Source: an uncultured Lachnospiraceae bacterium (GTDB taxonomy: Bacteria > Bacillota > Clostridia > Lachnospirales > Lachnospiraceae). Taken from it: 6,142 nt of DNA. Location: assembly GCA_946639085.1 (NCBI GenBank), contig CAMPBP010000083.1:1-6142 (forward strand). Direction: 5' to 3'. This document shows positions 5,346 through 6,142 of the stretch, piece after piece. The stretch's first letter is position 1, and every line of letters begins with the position of its first letter. The notes below the pieces were generated by a model. That model was not told the origin of the DNA and ran no database searches. It was given only the letters and a program-made list of their open reading frames with translations. The translations under genes were made by a program, and so were the position numbers.

Positions 5346-6127
5346 TGTATTTAAAAAGTATTGAAGTACACGGATTTAAATCCTTTGCAAATAAAATAGA
5401 TTTTAAGTTTGAAAACGGTATTACGGGTATAGTAGGCCCTAACGGTTCCGGTAAAAGTAACGTTGCCGATGCCGTAAGATGGGTGCTTGGTGAGCAACGT
5501 ATCAAGCAGCTTCGAGGTGCATCGATGCAGGATGTCATCTTCTCGGGAACAGAGATGAGAAAGCCGTTAAGTTATGCTTCCGTTGCCATTACCCTTGATA
5601 ACTCCGATCATGTTTTACCCCTTGATTACGATGAAGTCACCGTAACGAGAAGACTTTACCGTTCCGGCGAGAGCGAATATCTCCTGAACGGAACCGTTTG
5701 CAGATTAAAGGATGTAAACGAACTGTTTTACGATACCGGTATCGGTAAAGAAGGCTATTCCATCATCGGACAGGGTCAGATCGATAAGATTCTGAGCGGT
5801 CGTCCGGAAGAGCGTCGTGAACTTTTCGATGAAGCGGCAGGTATCGTTAAGTTTAAGAAGAGAAAAGATGCTTCCGTTAAGAAACTTGAATCGGAAGAAG
5901 GAAACCTTGTTCGTGTAAAGGACATCCTTTCGGAACTTGAAAAGCAGGTCGGCCCCTTGGAGAAGCAGGCCGAAGTTGCCAAAGTATATCTTAAAAAGAA
6001 GGAAGAACTGAAGTCTTTGGATGTAAACGTATTCCTTCTTGAAAACGATCGTTTAAAAGGTCAGCTGGAATCGGTTGAAGAAAAACTTACGACAGCTACC
6101 GAAGAATTTGACGAGACAAATTCATAG
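5345..6127 (+). CDS. smc: chromosome partition protein SMC, N-terminal part, interrupted
   Basis: The N-terminal 260 residues of the SMC ATPase, which compacts and organises the chromosome as a ScpA/ScpB-bound dimer. Visible: the start MYLKSIEVHGFKSFANK, Walker A GPNGSGKS (residues 31-38), the Q-loop region IIGQGQID (140-147), RRELFDEAAG (157-166), and then the beginning of the coiled coil, rich in K, E and L from about residue 170. Full-length SMC is about 1,180 residues, so hinge, second coil, signature motif and Walker B lie outside the window. AGGATAGG (5331-5338) inside the end of rnc is the ribosome-binding site. Odd: an in-frame TAG at 6125-6127, after which the same frame stays open and coil-like (YAHIK) to the edge. 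It may be a real nonsense mutation, an assembly error, or strain variation. If it is real, the product is an ATPase head fragment without function in condensation. Confidence 0.9.
   Translation: MYLKSIEVHGFKSFANKIDFKFENGITGIVGPNGSGKSNVADAVRWVLGEQRIKQLRGASMQDVIFSGTEMRKPLSYASVAITLDNSDHVLPLDYDEVTVTRRLYRSGESEYLLNGTVCRLKDVNELFYDTGIGKEGYSIIGQGQIDKILSGRPEERRELFDEAAGIVKFKKRKDASVKKLESEEGNLVRVKDILSELEKQVGPLEKQAEVAKVYLKKKEELKSLDVNVFLLENDRLKGQLESVEEKLTTATEEFDETNS
6125..6127 (+). other. in-frame TAG inside the smc coiled coil
   Basis: This stop interrupts smc after residue 260. It is one C-to-T change from CAG (Gln), a natural residue for this coil. Surrounding codons keep coil character on both sides, which points to a substitution rather than a frameshift. 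Only five codons are visible after it. Confidence 0.6.
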
Positions 6128-6142
6128 TACGCGCATATCAAA

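Noticed and set aside
3634..5538. Frames overlapping plsX, acpP, rnc and smc on either strand
   Set aside because: All lie wholly inside or across strongly conserved genes and carry no independent coding signal.
1..6142. A hidden defence, mobile or CRISPR system
   Set aside because: Every kilobase is accounted for by core genes in a known order; no direct-repeat array, transposase, integrase or attachment site is visible.

Overview
The window is a housekeeping locus from a low-to-moderate GC member of the Clostridia, most likely Lachnospiraceae. Three things suggest this: the zinc-ribbon form of ribosomal protein L32, Shine-Dalgarno-led genes with sigma-A-type promoters, and the gene order yceD–rpmF–plsX–acpP–rnc–smc, which is a familiar Firmicutes arrangement. 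The placement is inferred from protein character and synteny; no database search was possible.

Layout. Positions 15–1214 (minus strand) carry tmcAL, which makes N4-acetylcytidine on tRNA-Met. A short divergent control region (1215–1360) separates it from pta (phosphotransacetylase, plus strand). The region holds back-to-back promoter candidates with an inverted repeat almost exactly midway between their -35 boxes. After pta, a perfect-consensus sigma-A promoter (TTGACA-17-TATAAT) drives yceD (DUF177) and rpmF (L32), which end at a clear intrinsic terminator. A weaker promoter then starts a run of plsX, acpP, rnc and smc. The smc reading frame reaches the window edge but is broken by an in-frame TAG at 6125–6127, 15 bases before the end.

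How the genes fit together. pta and tmcAL both touch acetyl metabolism: Pta interconverts acetyl-CoA and acetyl phosphate, and TmcAL uses free acetate plus ATP. yceD/rpmF is a ribosome-assembly pair. plsX/acpP supplies acyl carrier protein and the acyl-phosphate for phospholipid synthesis. rnc and smc cover double-stranded RNA processing and chromosome organisation. They overlap by one base (TAATG), which suggests translational coupling.

I found no mobile element, CRISPR array, tRNA/rRNA gene or unknown gene cassette, and no evidence of a new multi-gene system. No gene-free stretch exceeds about 190 bases. The points worth a second look are regulatory or structural: a probable leaderless start for tmcAL, the centred operator-like repeat, a re-assigned TTG start for yceD, a strong non-terminator hairpin touching the rnc ribosome-binding site, no ackA next to pta, and the nonsense codon in smc.
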